DNA from: Chryseobacterium sp. JV274
GTDB taxonomy: Bacteria; Bacteroidota; Bacteroidia; Flavobacteriales; Weeksellaceae
Reading direction: 5' to 3'
Assembly (NCBI RefSeq): GCF_903969135.1
Contig: NZ_LR824569.1
Span: 4,919,001 to 4,983,000, forward strand
Length of the DNA stretch: 64,000 nt
Below the pieces are notes generated by a model, which saw nothing but the letters and a program-made list of their open reading frames with translations, was not told the origin of the DNA and did not search any database. Of this stretch, positions 61,383 to 64,000 are shown one piece after another. A program made the position numbers and the translations under genes. Position 1 is the stretch's first letter. Every line of letters starts with the position of its first letter.

Positions 61383-62138
61383 TTATTTTCCTTTTAACAC
61401 TGATAATAGTACAAATCGGTCGTTTTTATTTTTAGATAATTCTTTGGGAGCAACTCCTGAAAATTTCTTTACTTCTTTGATGAAATGGTTTTGATCAGTA
61501 TAATTGAGTTCGGGAAAGAGTCTTCCCTGTGCAATGTGTTCCAAAGATGCTCTGAAACGCAAAATAGTAGAGTAGGCTTTTAATGATAAACCGAGCTGTT
61601 TGGTAAAATAACGGTTAATTTGTCTGCTGCTCCAGCCTGTTTTTTCAGAAAGTTCCTGCACGCTCATTTCACCCTTTGAAGTATAAACCAGGTCGAAAAG
61701 TCTGCGTTTTCTTTCATCTACCTTTGAAGGAAGCAGTTCTTTTATTTTTTGAATTGCTTTTGTACAACAGCTGGAAAAATCATTTAAATCATCTGCTTTA
61801 AAATTCCAGAAATCGGGAGAAAGTTCTTTTCCTATATTCAATAGATCTGCAATGGAGGTATTTAAAATATATTCAACTGCAAGAGGTTTGAAACTGACAA
61901 CAAAAGCAATTGTCTGAGGAGCAATATATCTTTGTTCAGGATAAGTTTCCAGTCCGAGAAGGGTAATATGAAAAGGTTCTGAGGCAGACTGTGAAAAAAA
62001 TAAATCAATTCTTCCGTCAGGAATAATCACCACTTCTTTAGCCTCATCTGAAAGATTCTGAAAAGTTCCCAGATTTTCAACAAAATCCGCGATCTCTTCA
62101 TCAGGTTCGATGAAATTATAAGTGAAGTCATTGTCCAT
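61383..62138 (-). CDS. AraC-family transcriptional regulator
   Basis: A 251-residue regulator with an N-terminal DUF6597-type ligand-binding domain (about 10-150) and the C-terminal AraC helix-turn-helix pair. These are SVQELSEKTGWSSRQINRYFTKQLGLSLKAYSTILRF, then LNYTDQNHFIKEVKKFSGVAPKEL. The second HTH lacks the usual FSxQSHFSR form but has TDQNHFIKEVKKFSG, as common in Bacteroidota. It is transcribed together with the Tet(X)-like monooxygenase, so it probably controls its own operon. Confidence 0.9.
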   Translation of the reverse strand: MDNDFTYNFIEPDEEIADFVENLGTFQNLSDEAKEVVIIPDGRIDLFFSQSASEPFHITLLGLETYPEQRYIAPQTIAFVVSFKPLAVEYILNTSIADLLNIGKELSPDFWNFKADDLNDFSSCCTKAIQKIKELLPSKVDERKRRLFDLVYTSKGEMSVQELSEKTGWSSRQINRYFTKQLGLSLKAYSTILRFRASLEHIAQGRLFPELNYTDQNHFIKEVKKFSGVAPKELSKNKNDRFVLLSVLKGK

Positions 62139-62334
62139 AATATGGTCTGTGGCAGACTGGGTTTAATGAATGAAATTACAAAATTTGTTATAAACCAGCA
62201 AGATATTCTTCATTGTACAGGATCAAAACAAAGCCTAAAGTTTTCAGCAAATTAAAGATAAAAATAGTAAAAGTTTATAGGATAATATTTTAGAATTAAA
62301 AGATTTGTGCTTTACTTCAATGGTTTTTAAATCT

Positions 62335-62342
62335 TATTTTTG
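62335..62342 (+). promoter_or_regulatory. -7 promoter element of the second Crp-like gene
   Basis: TATTTTTG at 62335-62342 matches TAnnTTTG. It lies across the TTG (62340) that would start the longest frame of the next gene, which argues for the later ATG 62388. Confidence 0.55.
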
Positions 62343-62387
62343 TTTCGGAAAGATTTCAAAAATAAATGTATAACAGCTCTTATTCTC

Positions 62388-62969
62388 ATGGACAAATCAT
62401 TACTTAACACCTACTTTCATTCCTTATTCAGTATCAAAGCGGAGGTGGTTGAAAAGATCACAGAAAAATTTATCCATTTTGAATTAAAAGCAAATACTGT
62501 TTTGCTGGATAAAGATGCCATCAGTACCAAAACATACTTTCTGGAAAAAGGCTATGTACGTTCATATATACTGAATGAAGATAATGAGGAGATTACAACT
62601 AATATCTATACAGCTCCTTGCTTTGTGAATGATTTTCTGTCTTTCTTCAGGCAGCAGCCTGCCAAAGAAATATACCAGACGGTGACTGACTGTGTTTTCT
62701 GGGAAACAGGATTGGAAAATGTACAGGATAATTTTCATAATATTCCTGAATTCAGGGAGTTCAGCAGGCTTCTTTTTGTCCTGAATTACTATAATATTCA
62801 TGACAGACTGATAGAAATGGCAAGTCAGAAAGCTTCCACAAGATATTTCAATCTGATGAAGAAAGATCCCGATATTTTTCAGCATGTTCCTTTGAAGATA
62901 CTTGCTTCTTATCTGGGTATCAAAGACAGCTCACTGAGCCGGATCAGAAGGGATATTCATAAAATATAA
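62388..62969 (+). CDS. Crp/Fnr-family transcriptional regulator
   Basis: A 193-residue regulator: a beta-roll (about 20-115, TKTYFLEKGYVRSYILNEDNEEITTNIYTAP), a dimer helix, and a short C-terminal helix-turn-helix (LKILASYLGIKDSSLSRIRRDI). There is no cAMP-binding arginine/serine motif, so the ligand is unlikely to be cAMP. It is related in plan to the one at 19156. The start at ATG 62388 avoids a TTG inside the promoter. The ketopantoate-reductase-like gene follows after 63 nt and may be its partner. Confidence 0.88.
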   Translation: MDKSLLNTYFHSLFSIKAEVVEKITEKFIHFELKANTVLLDKDAISTKTYFLEKGYVRSYILNEDNEEITTNIYTAPCFVNDFLSFFRQQPAKEIYQTVTDCVFWETGLENVQDNFHNIPEFREFSRLLFVLNYYNIHDRLIEMASQKASTRYFNLMKKDPDIFQHVPLKILASYLGIKDSSLSRIRRDIHKI

Positions 62970-63032
62970 TTTCTTTTCATTTGTCAAGTGATATTTCAGA
63001 GATCATCACTGATCTTTGCTAAAAATAATTTC

Positions 63033-63968
63033 ATGAACAAAAAACATATTGTAGTAGTAGGATTGGGAGGTGTAGGCGGTTATTTTGGATTTAAAATAAA
63101 TCAGGCTAATGAAATTTCGCGGAAATATACCGTTTCCTTTGTTGCCCGTGGAGAAACTTATGAGAAAGTAAAAGATAACGGATTGACTTTGCTGTCTCCT
63201 GAACATGCTAATCCGCAGACTCATCCTGATACAATTGTACAGAACATCAGGGAGATTGAAAATCCTGATCTGGTACTGATCTGCGTAAAAGAATACGATC
63301 TTGAAAACGTGTGTAAACAGTTACTGCCAGTCATCAATGAAAATACAGTCTTACTTCCGATGATGAACGGTGCAGATATCTATGACAGAATACGCAAAAT
63401 AATTCCTGAACATACAGTTCTTCCAACCTGCATCTATGTAGCTTCTCATATTAAGGAAAGAGGAACCGTGGAGCATAAAGGAAAAGCCGGGAAAATGATT
63501 GTGGGAAGAGATCCTGAGCATTTTTCTACCTCTGTAGAGTGGATTACCGATCTTTTGAGCGAAAGTAAAATTGATTTTGATTTTAAAGACAATTCATTAA
63601 CGGATATCTGGACGAAATTTATTTTCATTGCCAGTTTCGGATTGGTAACAGCTAAGTATAATTCATCTATAGGAGCTGTATGTACTGATGAACAGCAGAG
63701 AAACGAAGCCGCTGAAATTATGAAAGAAATAAAGCTGATCGCAGCTAAAAAAGGAATTGATTTGCAGGAAGACATTATCAGTGCAACTTTCGAGAAAGCT
63801 TCTACATTTCCTTTTGAAACACCCACATCTTTACAGCTTGATGTTAACTCAGGAAAGAAAGATAACGAATTGGAATTATTTGCCGGAGCTGTCTTAAAAT
63901 ATGGAGCTGAACTTGGTATCGAAACTCCTTTTACCCAAAAAATCTACACTGGGATTAAAGCAAAATAA
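63033..63968 (+). CDS. ketopantoate reductase (ApbA/PanE) family protein
   Basis: A 311-residue NADPH-dependent reductase. The N-terminal Rossmann motif is VVGLGGVGGYFGFKI, the LICVKEYDLENVCKQL and LLPMMNGADIYDRI segments are family words, and the C-terminal ApbA_C domain has FIASFGLVTAKYNSSIGAV. True PanE enzymes reduce 2-dehydropantoate in coenzyme A synthesis; many relatives act on other oxo acids, and no pan genes are near. The ATG at 63033 directly precedes the Rossmann fold; an upstream TTG at 62988 is rejected. The last 32 nt of the window are non-coding. Confidence 0.88.
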   Translation: MNKKHIVVVGLGGVGGYFGFKINQANEISRKYTVSFVARGETYEKVKDNGLTLLSPEHANPQTHPDTIVQNIREIENPDLVLICVKEYDLENVCKQLLPVINENTVLLPMMNGADIYDRIRKIIPEHTVLPTCIYVASHIKERGTVEHKGKAGKMIVGRDPEHFSTSVEWITDLLSESKIDFDFKDNSLTDIWTKFIFIASFGLVTAKYNSSIGAVCTDEQQRNEAAEIMKEIKLIAAKKGIDLQEDIISATFEKASTFPFETPTSLQLDVNSGKKDNELELFAGAVLKYGAELGIETPFTQKIYTGIKAK

Positions 63969-64000
63969 GTTTGCGCTAAGACCGGAAAAGAAATATAAAA

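Overview
The window looks like chromosomal DNA of a Chryseobacterium-like member of the Flavobacteriia (Bacteroidota). The evidence is AT-rich sequence, promoters of the Bacteroidota type (TTTG, about 19 nt, TAnnTTTG), weak or absent Shine-Dalgarno sites, TonB-dependent receptors, a type IX secretion sorting domain, DUF2911 and retropepsin-like proteins, and close family resemblance of most products to Chryseobacterium proteins. The species assignment is inference from family resemblance; no search was run.

Layout. 0.2-8.0 kb is core metabolism: argH, an Lrp/AsnC regulator on the opposite strand, then pyrB-carA-carB for carbamoyl phosphate and pyrimidine synthesis. In front of pyrB lies a compact leader with a promoter, a 23-codon reading frame, a hairpin, a U-rich tract and a terminator whose 5' arm overlaps the leader stop codon. 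This is the layout of UTP-sensitive pyrBI attenuation in enterobacteria. 8.2-11.9 kb holds a tail-collar-like protein, small envelope proteins and one broken gene. 12.3-16.9 kb is an iron-siderophore module (TonB-dependent receptor, PepSY membrane reductase-like protein, esterase). 17.2-21.2 kb holds secreted proteins of unknown role, a Crp-like regulator and a DinB protein. 21.3-24.4 kb is a DNA-alkylation repair block: a stand-alone O6-methylguanine methyltransferase, a PEP-mutase-like enzyme, an Ada fusion protein, and a short remnant of a third methyltransferase copy. 24.5-34.2 kb is mixed housekeeping (DUF2911, acetyltransferase, cupin, dienelactone hydrolase, HAD phosphatase, holA, trxB, glyoxalase-like, aspartyl protease-like), with several families of short palindromic intergenic repeats.

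34.3-39.6 kb starts at a tRNA-Ser(TGA) and looks like a decayed integrated element: a tyrosine recombinase with a one-base frameshift, a long poorly coding stretch with duplicated coding fragments, a broken winged-helix gene, an IS3-type transposase relic, a cytochrome-peroxidase fragment, and an intact pair of helix-turn-helix proteins. 39.8-50.2 kb holds two signalling systems next to surface proteins: a LytS/LytTR pair divergent from an outer-membrane receptor, and a propeller-type histidine kinase with a NarL/LuxR-type response regulator next to a large secreted protein. 50.4-52.1 kb is a three-gene operon (cupin, SRPBCC-like, isochorismatase-like).

53.4-60.1 kb has two tandem, paralogous TPR proteins that appear to combine a periplasmic sensor region, one membrane span and a cytoplasmic DNA-binding domain. 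They are followed by a large T9SS-exported zinc metalloprotease. 60.2-62.1 kb is an AraC regulator with a Tet(X)-like flavin monooxygenase. The window ends with a Crp-like regulator and a ketopantoate-reductase-family protein. Several start sites were moved downstream of the longest possible frame where the longer version began at TTG inside a promoter or terminator, or lacked a sensible signal peptide.
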